Source: Sedimentibacter acidaminivorans
Lineage (GTDB): Bacteria > Bacillota > Clostridia > Tissierellales > Sedimentibacteraceae
Reading direction: 5' to 3'
Assembly: GCF_017873955.1 (NCBI RefSeq)
Contig: NZ_JAGGKS010000004.1
Coordinates: forward strand, 186,001-250,000
Length of the DNA: 64,000 nucleotides
Shown: piece by piece, positions 1 to 10,455 of the stretch
Position numbering within the stretch: the stretch's first letter is position 1
How the letters are laid out: each line of letters opens with the position of its first letter
Made by a program: the position numbers and the translations under genes
Notes under the pieces: generated by a model
The model's database searches: none
What the model saw: the letters and a program-made list of their open reading frames with translations, nothing else
What the model was told of the DNA's origin: nothing

Positions 1-2884
1 GTCCAGTTGTCTTATCATATATGGTCCAATTTTCATCTTTATCCACATGTACTGCTCCAATTCCTGTTCCTATCCACAATCCTCCATTGCCATCAAGCTC
101 TATTTCTTGAACAAAATCTGAAGGCAATTTGGAATTATTAGTATTAATTAAATTCCAATTATTATCTTTTTTAACCAATATACCTTTTGGAGTTTCAGGT
201 CCGCCTATAGCCATCCATAGTTCACCGTTTTCTCTTTGAACTATAGCATAAGATGTGTCAACTTTAACATTTTCACCTTTTTCTGTAATTATTTCTTTGT
301 ATAAATTCCACTCACCTTTTGGACTTCTAACAGAAACACCACCATTGTTTGTACCAATCCACATATTGCCTTGTGAGTCATACTCCATACTTCTCACACT
401 AGCCTCTGGGAGCTCTTTACCTGTATCATTTCTAAATGTAACCCATATTTTATTTAAAGTAGAATTTAAAGAAACATCCTGTTCTTTTTCTTGTTCACCA
501 AAAGTTAAATCTTTTACATCTTTAATATCTGGTGCTTCATAATCTCCAGTTCCAACTACAATACAATCTGCCCACTTAACCCACATTGATTTGTTTTCTT
601 CAATTATAAGTCTCAATGGTCCATGTGCGTTATTATTTGCATATCCTATATCTCCTTCATTTCCTACAAGAGGGTAACCATCTACAGCATATGCCAAAAT
701 TATGTCCTTTATTTTTCCCTGTGAATTTGTAACTCCATTCACAACTTGTTCATTGCTTTTTAATATTTGATTGTAATTAACCCCACTAAAAATCCTAATA
801 CTAGGTACATCAACCTCATCTTTAACGCCTACAACCTTTGATATGATAGCCCACAAATTTATTCCTTCAAATTCATGGATTCCATCACCTGTATACACAT
901 CTCTTAGAGCATACTCTGTTATAGCTTCCACTTGACCTAAAGTGAATGTCATTGGTTCTTTTACTTGAGAACCAGTAACTCTTAAAACAGGCATATCTTT
1001 GTAAGTTTCATATACTCCTTGATTGTGTTTCCAACTTGAATTTTCATCTACTTGTATCTGAGTTTTTTCACCACCAGCAGTTGTCTCTGTACCTTCTACT
1101 TCATTATTTAATGCTTTTCCTTCACCTATAATTATTTCTTTGACAAATTGAACTTGATTAGATCCATTTGTATGTTGATAATTTGTTTTTCCAAAAATTA
1201 TTCTTAGTGGACCACCATCATTTCCAATACCTGCATTATATCCAGCATCATTAGGACGTGTAACATAAGGGTATCCGTTAAATCCATACGCTACTAATAC
1301 AGGTGCACCAGTATATAATGGTTTAACATCCTTGCCATTAAATTCTCCATCGCCTTTATCATATACACTTTTTTCGTAGTAACCATACAATGAATCATCT
1401 TTGATTTCTTTGATTGTCATCGGCGGAAAATTATAATTATCGGCTGCTATAATTTGAACCTTTGTATTGTCATTTATTTTTGGGTTCATGCCTGCTTTTA
1501 AAAGCAGATCCCACAATGGTACTCCCTTGTATGTATTGTAATACCAAAAATACTCACTGTTTGATAAGCTATATTCTTTTGATATCTGTAAGTTTTTCAT
1601 AGCTTCTATGTCTGATACTTTATACCTTACTTCTTTACCTATTCCATCCCCATGTATAACTAATTCATAGCTCTTATACTTTGAATCGTTATAAGGAGCA
1701 TATGAGTGTTCGAAGATATTTTTCGCATCACGCTCTTCTATATAAATATATGCTACATTTGAAAATTCTTTTGCTATAGACTCTTGTTGTTCTGTTACTA
1801 GCTTAAAGCAACCATTATCATTATATTTTTCATCCTTATATCCAACATCGCTATCTAAAAAAACAAGGGGAACTTCATTTATACCATATGCAACCATATA
1901 TTTTTCTGCATCTTTTATAGGACATGTAAGAATTGTTTTTCTTGATTTATCCTTAAAAATAATATTCCCTGCATTGTCTTTTGCTTTTACAAAATTATCA
2001 ATTAAATATTTAACATTTATTCCTTCATAGGAATTTCGAACAACTTTGGTATTTATTTTTTCATTGTAAATACCCTTTTCTTGACCAGCAGTTTCCTCTT
2101 CTATTTGTCTCATGGATATAGCTCTATATCCTTCTACTCCAGGTCCTTCAATAGTAAGAGTTGCACTTGTTATGGCATCTATATTGTAAGGAGCCCCACT
2201 ATAACTAATATGTTTGTATGTGGATTTATCATCTACACCTTTATCATCATCTACAGTATTATTTGTTTTTTCATCACCAACAGTTATAGTAACAATTCTT
2301 TTTCCCCATTGAGACATATTCATATCATCAATACTTGTTTGTCCAAATACAAACTTAGGAAAATCCTTATCTAAATCATTTTCTGTTATAACTTTATCAT
2401 CCCATTTAACAGGTGGATTAAAGCTATCCTTTGGAAAATCCGCTAGAACAGCTGTATACATAGCAATTAAAGGAGAAGATTTTATTTTAAAATTTTCTGT
2501 AAAATCACTATAATAAAATGTATTTTTTAGCTCACTAATTTTTTTCTTAAACTCTGCTCCATCTGAACAAGTGAACTTTATTTCGTAATCCTTATCAGTT
2601 TTTAAATTATCTATTCCAATGAGTTCAAACAAATCATAACCCTTTGTTTTGATAATTTTATGAAAATTAAGACTGTTGTTAGTAGAATAAGTTCGTTCAA
2701 CTAATTTATACTTTGACCAATCAGATGGTGTGATATTTATATCTTGATTTATACCTGTTCCTGTTATTAACATGCTAGCATTTACAGTTGCCTCCACAGA
2801 AGTAATATTTATTAATGTACCCTGTGAAAATATCATAGCAGCTACTATTATCCAAGTAATAATTCTTGTTTTTTTAATATTCAT
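1..2884 (-). CDS. large exported protein with molybdopterin-fold domains and propeller repeats (3' end outside window)
   Basis: An open frame of about 961 codons runs from ATG at 2884 off the left edge without a stop, so the C-terminus is missing. The start follows GGGGGAGG by 5 nt. The N-terminus (MNIKKTRIITWIIVAAMIFS) is a signal peptide. At least two segments, near residues 405-600 and 630-790, resemble the sulfite-oxidase-like molybdopterin-binding fold (patterns such as GVPLWDLLLKAG, GYPLV, HGPLRLI); a weaker copy lies near 245-400. From about residue 800 there are WIGT-type repeats (NMWIGTNNGG, GLWIGTGIG) typical of two-component-regulator beta-propellers. It is cotranscribed 90 nt behind the SLH protein gene. 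Role unknown: probably a surface protein. No catalytic cysteine for Mo ligation could be confirmed, so it may bind no cofactor. Confidence 0.8.
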   Translation of the reverse strand, partial: MNIKKTRIITWIIVAAMIFSQGTLINITSVEATVNASMLITGTGINQDINITPSDWSKYKLVERTYSTNNSLNFHKIIKTKGYDLFELIGIDNLKTDKDYEIKFTCSDGAEFKKKISELKNTFYYSDFTENFKIKSSPLIAMYTAVLADFPKDSFNPPVKWDDKVITENDLDKDFPKFVFGQTSIDDMNMSQWGKRIVTITVGDEKTNNTVDDDKGVDDKSTYKHISYSGAPYNIDAITSATLTIEGPGVEGYRAISMRQIEEETAGQEKGIYNEKINTKVVRNSYEGINVKYLIDNFVKAKDNAGNIIFKDKSRKTILTCPIKDAEKYMVAYGINEVPLVFLDSDVGYKDEKYNDNGCFKLVTEQQESIAKEFSNVAYIYIEERDAKNIFEHSYAPYNDSKYKSYELVIHGDGIGKEVRYKVSDIEAMKNLQISKEYSLSNSEYFWYYNTYKGVPLWDLLLKAGMNPKINDNTKVQIIAADNYNFPPMTIKEIKDDSLYGYYEKSVYDKGDGEFNGKDVKPLYTGAPVLVAYGFNGYPYVTRPNDAGYNAGIGNDGGPLRIIFGKTNYQHTNGSNQVQFVKEIIIGEGKALNNEVEGTETTAGGEKTQIQVDENSSWKHNQGVYETYKDMPVLRVTGSQVKEPMTFTLGQVEAITEYALRDVYTGDGIHEFEGINLWAIISKVVGVKDEVDVPSIRIFSGVNYNQILKSNEQVVNGVTNSQGKIKDIILAYAVDGYPLVGNEGDIGYANNNAHGPLRLIIEENKSMWVKWADCIVVGTGDYEAPDIKDVKDLTFGEQEKEQDVSLNSTLNKIWVTFRNDTGKELPEASVRSMEYDSQGNMWIGTNNGGVSVRSPKGEWNLYKEIITEKGENVKVDTSYAIVQRENGELWMAIGGPETPKGILVKKDNNWNLINTNNSKLPSDFVQEIELDGNGGLWIGTGIGAVHVDKDENWTIYDKTTG

Positions 2885-2974
2885 GTAACCTCCCCCTTAT
2901 ATTTTTATATGTAAATGAGCGAAAGCTTTATTTAATTATTAGCTGTCGCTCATTGCAATTATTATAGATAATTT

Positions 2975-4132
2975 TTATTTAAAAAGTGTTCTAAATACTA
3001 CAACTGCAGCTTCTGCACGATTTACATTTTTAGCAGGTTCAAAGTTTTCACCTGTTATATCAACAAAAACTTTCCCTGCTTCTAACCATGCTACTGAAGA
3101 TGCTGCCCATTCTGCAACTTCAGCTTTGTCAGCATATGCTGATTTATCCATAACAAATTTTCCTAGTTTTTGTTCTGAAACTTTATCTAATTTTACTGCT
3201 GCTCTTGCTGCAACAGATGCCATTTCTTGTCTAGTTATTGTTTTATCAGGTAGGAATGTTCCATCAGTATTCCCTTTAAATAAACCTGCTTCAACAGCTG
3301 CTTGTACATATTTTGCATGCCAATCTCCACTAGCTATATCACTAAATCCGCCAGTGTAATCTTTTTGTTCAAGATTCATGCCCATTACCATCATTGTACA
3401 AAATTGTGCTCTTGTAAATTCTCCTTGAGGCATGTATAATCCATTACCCATTCCTTTAACTACACCTTTTTCAACTAATGCATTGATTGCTTCTTCTGCA
3501 AATTTATATTCATCGGTTATATCTGTAAATAATACTGCATCAGTAATATCCTCTGGTGTTACTGGTGTTTCAGTTGTTGTAGGTGTTTCTGGTGTTGTAG
3601 GTTCTTCTGTTGTTGCAGGTTCTTCAACAACTTCTATCGCTTCTCCAATAGTTATATTTGATATATATTTAAAAACTGTTCCAAATTCACCTGTTTCTTT
3701 TTGTTTTCTATAAATAGTGATAGAATCTTTTTGTTCTCCATCTATTTCAAAAGCTAAAACATATTTTAAATCACTATTCTTAATATCCATAAGATTTTGT
3801 GGATCTATTGGATAACCATCTGATGCTTCGAATATAACCTCTGCATTATCAGCAACAACTTTAGCTTTTTCACTTAAAAGATATGACAAGCTCACACCTT
3901 TAACTTTAGCGGATTTTTCTCCAGTTTTGCTGTTATAAATATATTCATCTTCAATTTGACCTTCTGCTGGTATCGCTTTCAAATCATCCATAGTTAAATT
4001 AAGTTCTGTACCTACTCCAACTCCACCAATTGAAATTGCATAATTTCCTGCGTCTGCAAATGCCGATACTTGTGACAATACTAGCACTATTGCCAATACT
4101 AGTGTAATTAATTTTGTTTTTTTACCAAACAT
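2975..4132 (-). CDS. SLH-domain surface protein with N-terminal molybdopterin-fold domain
   Basis: 385 aa from the ATG at 4132, which follows GGAGG by 5 nt; an ATG four codons earlier lies within or before that ribosome site and is less likely. Residues 1-28 are a signal peptide ending AFA-DA. Residues ~30-165 resemble the sulfite-oxidase-like fold (GVSLSYLLSEKA, YVLAFEIDG). A Thr/Pro/Glu-rich linker (~170-200) follows, then three SLH repeats (~205-385; FTRAQFCTMMVMG, ITRQEMASVAARA, VNRAEAAVVVF) that in this family anchor proteins to pyruvylated wall polymers. It is the first gene after the riboswitch and terminator at 4187-4330 and is followed by the large exported protein, so the two probably work together at the cell surface. 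Ligand unknown. Confidence 0.85.
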   Translation of the reverse strand: MFGKKTKLITLVLAIVLVLSQVSAFADAGNYAISIGGVGVGTELNLTMDDLKAIPAEGQIEDEYIYNSKTGEKSAKVKGVSLSYLLSEKAKVVADNAEVIFEASDGYPIDPQNLMDIKNSDLKYVLAFEIDGEQKDSITIYRKQKETGEFGTVFKYISNITIGEAIEVVEEPATTEEPTTPETPTTTETPVTPEDITDAVLFTDITDEYKFAEEAINALVEKGVVKGMGNGLYMPQGEFTRAQFCTMMVMGMNLEQKDYTGGFSDIASGDWHAKYVQAAVEAGLFKGNTDGTFLPDKTITRQEMASVAARAAVKLDKVSEQKLGKFVMDKSAYADKAEVAEWAASSVAWLEAGKVFVDITGENFEPAKNVNRAEAAVVVFRTLFK

Positions 4133-4186
4133 ATTTTCCTCCATTTTAATAGTTATTTATTTAATTTAGATATCTAAATTTAAATC

Positions 4187-4215
4187 AAAAAACAGCATCC
4201 CTAATGGAAATGCTG
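4187..4215 (-). terminator. intrinsic terminator, riboswitch expression platform
   Basis: On the minus strand a CAGCATTTCC / GGGATGCTG hairpin with loop ATTA is followed by TTTTTT. It sits between the aptamer-like region and the SLH gene, so it would stop the transcript before the gene. The TTTCCAT in its left arm can also pair with ATGGAAA in the aptamer, a plausible switch. Confidence 0.75.
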
Positions 4216-4229
4216 CTACATACAACATA

Positions 4230-4330
4230 TTAATTCTCCTTTCCATCAGGAGGCATGACCGTTTCCAATCATACCCTATCGGTATAATTACCATAAAAAA
4301 ATTCTTAGGTAATTATACTCGGAGTTGTAA
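4230..4330 (-). promoter_or_regulatory. candidate molybdenum/tungsten cofactor (Moco/Tuco) riboswitch aptamer
   Basis: The minus-strand leader begins ACTCCGAG and forms a 10-bp stem TATAATTACC / GGTAATTATA. A second stem GGTATGA / TCATGCC encloses TTGGAAACGG, then GCCTCC, TGATGGAAA and GGAG form the last arm. This order (ACUCCGAG, GGUCAUGCCUCC, GGAAAGGAG) matches my memory of the Moco RNA motif. The downstream genes encode molybdopterin-fold proteins, which fits. A covariance-model search (RF01055) was not possible here, so the family name is an inference. Confidence 0.65.
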
Positions 4331-4340
4331 CTTTTATCTA

Positions 4341-4369
4341 ATTGTATCACAATCTGGATTTGTTGTAAA
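4341..4369 (-). promoter_or_regulatory. sigma-A promoter of the riboswitch/SLH operon
   Basis: Minus strand TTTACA, 17-bp spacer, TACAAT. The start point would fall near 4334, a few bases before the aptamer. 4370-4647 is AT-rich with no gene that I can see. Confidence 0.7.
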
Positions 4370-4647
4370 TATTATTTCAAAATACTTACTATTTTAATTT
4401 TACTACTTATAGATTCTGACATTTAGTATTTTTATATTATCTTAGCTCTTATAATTATTAATGAATTAAATGAATAAATATTAGTAATTTTTCAACATTT
4501 GCAGTTTTCTTTTAAGTTTAAGCTTTATACCAATTATTTTTATAATTTTCTAAAAATTTTATCACGTTCATCCAATTCCAATACCTTTCATGCCCTTTTT
4601 TATTATGTGTTTTTTTATATTTATACATCAATTAAACAATTTATATA

Positions 4648-4677
4648 AGGATAACTATACTATAGTATAGTTATCCT
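4648..4677. repeat. 30-bp perfect palindrome in intergenic DNA
   Basis: AGGATAACTATACTA followed directly by its reverse complement, with no spacer. It is flanked by A-rich DNA on the right (4678-4683). It could be an operator, or a terminator for plus-strand transcripts. No neighbouring gene start is within 100 bp. A similar but different palindrome lies at 9045. Confidence 0.7.
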
Positions 4678-4756
4678 AAAAAATGTGATATGTTTTTTTA
4701 ATTATATTAAACTTACGCAATTTGCTTGTTTTCACTTCAATTAGCAAAAAACGCAC

Positions 4757-4781
4757 AAAAAAGTAGGCTTAAACCCTACTT
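4757..4781 (-). terminator. intrinsic terminator after the small membrane protein
   Basis: AAGTAGG / CCTACTT stem with a T-run on the minus strand, directly after the stop at 4788. Confidence 0.75.
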
Positions 4782-4787
4782 TTTAAG

Positions 4788-5018
4788 TTAAAATATAAAT
4801 GCTATGCACTTAATTATAGCAACTATTATCCCTATAATAATTGCAGGTATTAATAATATTGTTATTAGACCTATACCTAATGGTATTAACATTATAAATA
4901 CTACTAACCCCACCAATGCGCCTAGAATTGTAAACAATATTTTAAAGAATACAACACCCGCAGTTAATGCAGCTGCTATAAAAACAAAGAAAACAACAAC
5001 ACCTAATAATACTTCCAT
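4788..5018 (-). CDS. small hydrophobic membrane protein
   Basis: 76 aa from the second of two adjacent ATGs, which is 7 nt from AGGAG (the first is only 4 nt away). Almost the whole protein is hydrophobic and would form two or three membrane helices (LGVVVFFVFIAAALTAGVV; LVGLVVFIMLIPLGIGLITI). It has its own ribosome site and terminator and stands alone between the SLH operon and the PHP gene. I do not recognise the family. The overlapping plus-strand frame at 4804-5118 has no ribosome site and is rejected. Confidence 0.65.
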   Translation of the reverse strand: MEVLLGVVVFFVFIAAALTAGVVFFKILFTILGALVGLVVFIMLIPLGIGLITILLIPAIIIGIIVAIIKCIAFIF

Positions 5019-5213
5019 CATAACTCTCCTAATAAAATTTTATACTTTACTATATTATATTACAATTTTATACTTAATTCATTTAAAAGTTCTTAATAAT
5101 TTATTAGAATATGATTAAAATAATAAAATCTTAATACTCATTTACGCTAAATTTTGTTTAATTATTTTTATAATAATGATATAATATATTATCATAATTA
5201 AAAGGGGATAAAA

Positions 5214-6026
5214 ATGATTGATTTACACATTCATTCTATATTTTCAGATGGTACAGATTCTGTTGATGATATTTTAAATATTGCTAAAGAAAAAAACCTT
5301 CCTACCATAGCATTAACTGACCATGATACTACATTCGGAGTTAGTGATATAATCAATAAAGCCTCAAAAATAAACATTAAAGTAATCCCTGGCATAGAAA
5401 TTTCATCAGTTTCAAATAATCATATGATACACATACTAGGATATAATATAGACATAGATAATTCACAACTAAAGGAACTTTCGAAAATAATAGGTACTTA
5501 TTACACCAAATGTTTCTGTGAGCAGTATAGTTGGCTTCATAAGAATCATATTGTAGATTACGACTTAGATAAAATACTCATGTTTGCAAGCTATAAGCAA
5601 GCTGTTGCCCCTTCAGATATATTAAAGGCAATGATAGCAGATGGAGCACCCTATACTCTTAAAGATTGGCCTGAATTTTATAATACAAAAGTGCGACAAC
5701 ATCCAGTGAATTTTATAGAGAATTTCCCAATTCATCCTTCCGAAGCTGTTGAAGTTATAAAAAACGCAGGTGGCATATCGTCTTTTGCTCACCCGGCCCG
5801 AATAGGGAATGATGATTTAAAGGAAATGGAACTAATCCTTCCATATGGTCTTAGTGGTTTAGAGGTTTATTATCCCTATCACGACGAAAAATTAATCAAG
5901 CGATATGAAGACTTTGCAGACAAGAACGACTTAATAAAAACTGGTGGAACTGATTGGCATGGAATTGAGTTAACCACATGGGATGCAGAAATAGGTGATT
6001 ATGGAATTAAAGAATTGTGGCACTAA
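5214..6026 (+). CDS. PHP-domain phosphoesterase
   Basis: 270 aa. The metal-binding PHP motifs are present: DLHIHS (residues 3-8), TDHD (~36-39), GIEIS (~62), FAHP (~192) and GGTDWHG (~243). This places it with the stand-alone PHP phosphatases (YciV/TrpH-like nucleoside 3',5'-bisphosphate or oligoribonucleotide hydrolases). The length is normal for the family. ATG follows AAAGGGG by 6 nt. It is monocistronic, ending in a bidirectional terminator shared with the convergent aminopeptidase gene. Substrate not predictable. Confidence 0.85.
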   Translation: MIDLHIHSIFSDGTDSVDDILNIAKEKNLPTIALTDHDTTFGVSDIINKASKINIKVIPGIEISSVSNNHMIHILGYNIDIDNSQLKELSKIIGTYYTKCFCEQYSWLHKNHIVDYDLDKILMFASYKQAVAPSDILKAMIADGAPYTLKDWPEFYNTKVRQHPVNFIENFPIHPSEAVEVIKNAGGISSFAHPARIGNDDLKEMELILPYGLSGLEVYYPYHDEKLIKRYEDFADKNDLIKTGGTDWHGIELTTWDAEIGDYGIKELWH

Positions 6027-6066
6027 AAAAGAACAAAAAATTTAAATAATTTTTTTGTTCTTTTTT
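6025..6066. terminator. bidirectional terminator
   Basis: GAACAAAAAA / TTTTTTGTTC stem with A-run before and T-run after, between two convergent genes. Confidence 0.8.
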
Positions 6067-6082
6067 CTATTTATAGTTAATA

Positions 6083-7321
6083 TCACTTCATAAAATTTTC
6101 TATATCATTAATCGTTTTTATTATATCTTTTGAAAGATTGATATTACCATCTTTTGTTACCCAAATATCATCTTCGATTCTAATGCCTATACCTTCTTCT
6201 TTTATATACAGTCCTGGTTCAACTGTATATACATTGTTTGCTTGCATGATTTTATCTCTTCTTCTCAAATCATGTACATCAAGTCCTAGTGGGTGTCCTA
6301 TTCCATGATAGTAATATTTTTCAACATCCGAATCATCTTTAATTAGCTTCAAGGTTTTTAATCCTCTTGCAAAATGTGCTTTAACTGCATCATTTACTTC
6401 TGCTTCAAATGCACCTACATGCATTTTATCAAATGCAACATCTTGAGCTTCCAAAACAATGTTATAAATGTCTTTTTGTCTTTGAGTAAACTTACCATTA
6501 GCTGGATATGTCCTTGTTATATCCGAAGCATAATTGTTAGATAAAGCTCCTAAATCTAAAAGTATTAAATTTCCATCTTCTATTTTATTTAGTAAATCTA
6601 TGTAATGAAGTATAACTGCATTTTTACCTGATGCTCCAATTGTTTTAAAACTAGGACTTGAGCCACGAAGCATAAGTTGATATTCAAAGTCAGCTTTTAC
6701 TTGATACTCAAATTTTCCTGGTTTTAAATTTTTCATAACAAATTCTAATGCATCTTTTGTATAACTTATAGCTGTCTTAATTTCTTTTATTTCTTCTTCT
6801 GATTTTGAACCTCTTAAACTTGTTACAATATCAAGGTAATTCAAAAGCTTCACAGTTGGGAATTGCTTTCTTATTATAGAAGCAAGTTTTCTATACTCAT
6901 CATAAGATTCACTAATATCTATTATATGTGATAATATGTACACATTATCTGGTCTATCTGCTGAGCATAATCTTTTTGCAAACAAAACATTAAATTCATT
7001 GCTGTTTTGAATTGTTTTTATGCCAGAAATTTCTACTGCTTCCTCTTTCCGAAGAAGTATACCAAACCATTTTTCAAACATTTCATTTACAGGTGGTATA
7101 AATAACTCTTCTGTTACTTTACCTGCTATTTTATTTATTAATAGAATCATATTTTCTTTATTGATTCCAGTTAAATAAAAAAAGTTTCTATCTACAGAAA
7201 ATTCATATTCCTGGTCAGCACTTTGCCTTGGTGCCTTTCCTGAGAAAAATACCGCCGTAGAATTATCCTCCATTTGTTGTGCAAAATTGTTTCTGTTATT
7301 AACAAAAAAACTTGTGTTCAT
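6083..7321 (-). CDS. Xaa-Pro aminopeptidase, M24 family
   Basis: 412 aa from ATG at 7321, 6 nt after GGAGG; the in-frame extension upstream lacks a ribosome site. Residues 1-125 form the aminopeptidase P N-terminal domain and ~170-405 the pita-bread catalytic domain. Metal ligands are visible in order: LLDLGA and SDITRTYP (two Asp), HGIGHPLGLDVHD (His), VEPGLYI (Glu) and GIGIRIEDD (Glu). It would release the N-terminal residue before proline, in the cytoplasm, helping peptide use. It stands downstream of glycerol kinase by about 70 nt with its own ribosome site. Confidence 0.9.
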   Translation of the reverse strand: MNTSFFVNNRNNFAQQMEDNSTAVFFSGKAPRQSADQEYEFSVDRNFFYLTGINKENMILLINKIAGKVTEELFIPPVNEMFEKWFGILLRKEEAVEISGIKTIQNSNEFNVLFAKRLCSADRPDNVYILSHIIDISESYDEYRKLASIIRKQFPTVKLLNYLDIVTSLRGSKSEEEIKEIKTAISYTKDALEFVMKNLKPGKFEYQVKADFEYQLMLRGSSPSFKTIGASGKNAVILHYIDLLNKIEDGNLILLDLGALSNNYASDITRTYPANGKFTQRQKDIYNIVLEAQDVAFDKMHVGAFEAEVNDAVKAHFARGLKTLKLIKDDSDVEKYYYHGIGHPLGLDVHDLRRRDKIMQANNVYTVEPGLYIKEEGIGIRIEDDIWVTKDGNINLSKDIIKTINDIENFMK

Positions 7322-7388
7322 ATACTTCCTCCAATTTATATTATTAAAAACCACTTTAATTAATGTGTTAGGTTTTACTTAAGTAATA

Positions 7389-8903
<1,515 letters not shown>

Positions 8904-9044
8904 TTATAATTCGTTTGCTTTATTATATATTAATCAAACAAAATAATCAATGATACAAAATTGCTATACTAACAATATATTAAAATTAGACCTTATATTT
9001 ATGTTGGAAATTAATTACAATTAGTAGCAGATAAATGTTGATTT

Positions 9045-9068
9045 TTATCTTACTGTATAGTAAGATAA
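9045..9068. repeat. 24-bp inverted repeat upstream of exported protein gene
   Basis: TTATCTTACT-GTAT-AGTAAGATAA, 10-bp arms with a 4-bp centre, ending 37 bp before the ATG at 9106. Its position suggests an operator for the downstream gene. Confidence 0.6.
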
Positions 9069-9105
9069 ATTAGATAGTAAAAAAAGATTTTAATATGGAG
9101 GAAAT

Positions 9106-10398
9106 ATGAAAAAAATTATTTTTACAATTACACTTGTCTTGTTGCTAGTTATGTCATCAGTTGTGGCATTTGCACAAGAAGAAATTATTGTTGCTGTTGA
9201 TTCAAATAAAGTTGAGTTTAATAGCGAAAGTGGAGCACCCTTTATTGACCAAAATAACAGAACTCAAGTTCCTTTTAGAGCAACTCTTGAAAAATTCGGA
9301 GCTACAATTGATTGGAACAATGATACTCGTGTTGCAATTGCAACTAAAGGTGATATAACTGTTGAAGTTCCAGTAGATCAAAACTACATACTTAAAAATG
9401 GTGAAAAAATTGATACGGACACTGCAGCAATTATAGTAAACAGTAAAACTTATTTGCCTATTAGACCAGTAGTTGAAGCTTTTGGTTCTGAAATTCAATG
9501 GGATGAAGCACTAAATACTGTAGTTATTACATCTACACCAATTGATGCTAAAAAAATCTTAATGGATTCATATACTAAATCTTCTGAATGGAAAAACTAT
9601 GATGGAAATATAGTTATGGACATGACTATGCCAATACCTGGAGAAAATGGCGAAACTGTATCAATGGCAATGAAGATGAACATGTACATGACTGCATTTA
9701 CAAAGCCTAATAAAATCAAATTAACTTCAGATATGACAATGGACTTTGCGGGTCAAAACATAAAGCAACCTGTAATGGATATGTATATTACTATTGATGC
9801 TGATAAGTTTGTAACTTATATGGGTATGTATGATGCAAATGGTGAAATAACTTGGACTAAATCAACTATAGAAGATGCATTATTGTCAGAATTAGCAAGT
9901 TATGATATTAAAGCAAATTTAGAATTAACAGAAAAGTATACTAAAGATGTTAAATACTTTGGTAAATATACTGATGAAAACGGTAAAACATTATTAAGAA
10001 TTCAAAATACTCTTTCTGGAGAAATATACAGCGAGTTGTTAGGCAAATATATAGAACAATTAGCTGGTTCAACTAATACTCAAGATATTATGACTTCTGA
10101 AATGCTAAAAAGCCTAGGTGATTTTAAATTCGTATTGTATATTGATGAAGAAACTGGTGAATTAGTTAAGTATGAAATGGATTTAAGCTCTATTTATTCT
10201 TCAATGTTCTCAGGAATGGCTGATAGTGAAGCTCTTTCTGCTGAAGACAAAGAAGCTTTATCCATGTTAAAAGATATGAAAGCAACAATGATTATGAATA
10301 TAATCAATATTAATCAATCAAAAGATTTTGAAATACCAAAAGAAGTTCTAGATGCTCCTGAAGCTCCAGCAATAGACGAAGAATCAGTTGTAGAATAA
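9106..10398 (+). CDS. exported protein with copper-amine-oxidase-like N-terminal domain and lipoprotein-like C-terminal region
   Basis: 430 aa. Residues 1-23 form a signal peptide ending VAFA. Residues ~30-145 contain two copies of the CuAO_N1-like motif (VPFRATLEKFGATIDWNND; LPIRPVVEAFGSEIQWDE), common in exported clostridial proteins. Residues ~150-415 are beta-rich with many Met and Thr and resemble DUF6612/LppX-type carrier regions by pattern only. ATG follows GGAGG by 6 nt. A palindrome at 9045 may control it and a strong hairpin ends it. Function unknown; no amine oxidase activity is implied. Confidence 0.75.
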   Translation: MKKIIFTITLVLLLVMSSVVAFAQEEIIVAVDSNKVEFNSESGAPFIDQNNRTQVPFRATLEKFGATIDWNNDTRVAIATKGDITVEVPVDQNYILKNGEKIDTDTAAIIVNSKTYLPIRPVVEAFGSEIQWDEALNTVVITSTPIDAKKILMDSYTKSSEWKNYDGNIVMDMTMPIPGENGETVSMAMKMNMYMTAFTKPNKIKLTSDMTMDFAGQNIKQPVMDMYITIDADKFVTYMGMYDANGEITWTKSTIEDALLSELASYDIKANLELTEKYTKDVKYFGKYTDENGKTLLRIQNTLSGEIYSELLGKYIEQLAGSTNTQDIMTSEMLKSLGDFKFVLYIDEETGELVKYEMDLSSIYSSMFSGMADSEALSAEDKEALSMLKDMKATMIMNIININQSKDFEIPKEVLDAPEAPAIDEESVVE

Positions 10399-10409
10399 TA
10401 AAAATAAAG

Positions 10410-10445
10410 AATAGCATTGATTTCATATATGAAATCAATGCTATT
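10410..10445. terminator. bidirectional terminator
   Basis: A 36-bp palindrome (AATAGCATTGATTTCATA and its complement) between convergent genes, with A- and T-rich flanks. Confidence 0.85.
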
Positions 10446-10455
10446 TTAAATTAAA

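Noticed and set aside
4804-5118. 104-codon plus-strand frame opposite the small membrane protein
   Set aside because: No ribosome site and a composition typical of an antisense shadow; the minus-strand gene has its own ribosome site and terminator.
10422-10435. TTTCATATATGAAA matches the activator-site consensus
   Set aside because: It forms part of a bidirectional terminator palindrome between unrelated genes, with no sigma-54 promoter or partner sites. It shows that single sites can occur by chance, so only the triplet arrays are counted.
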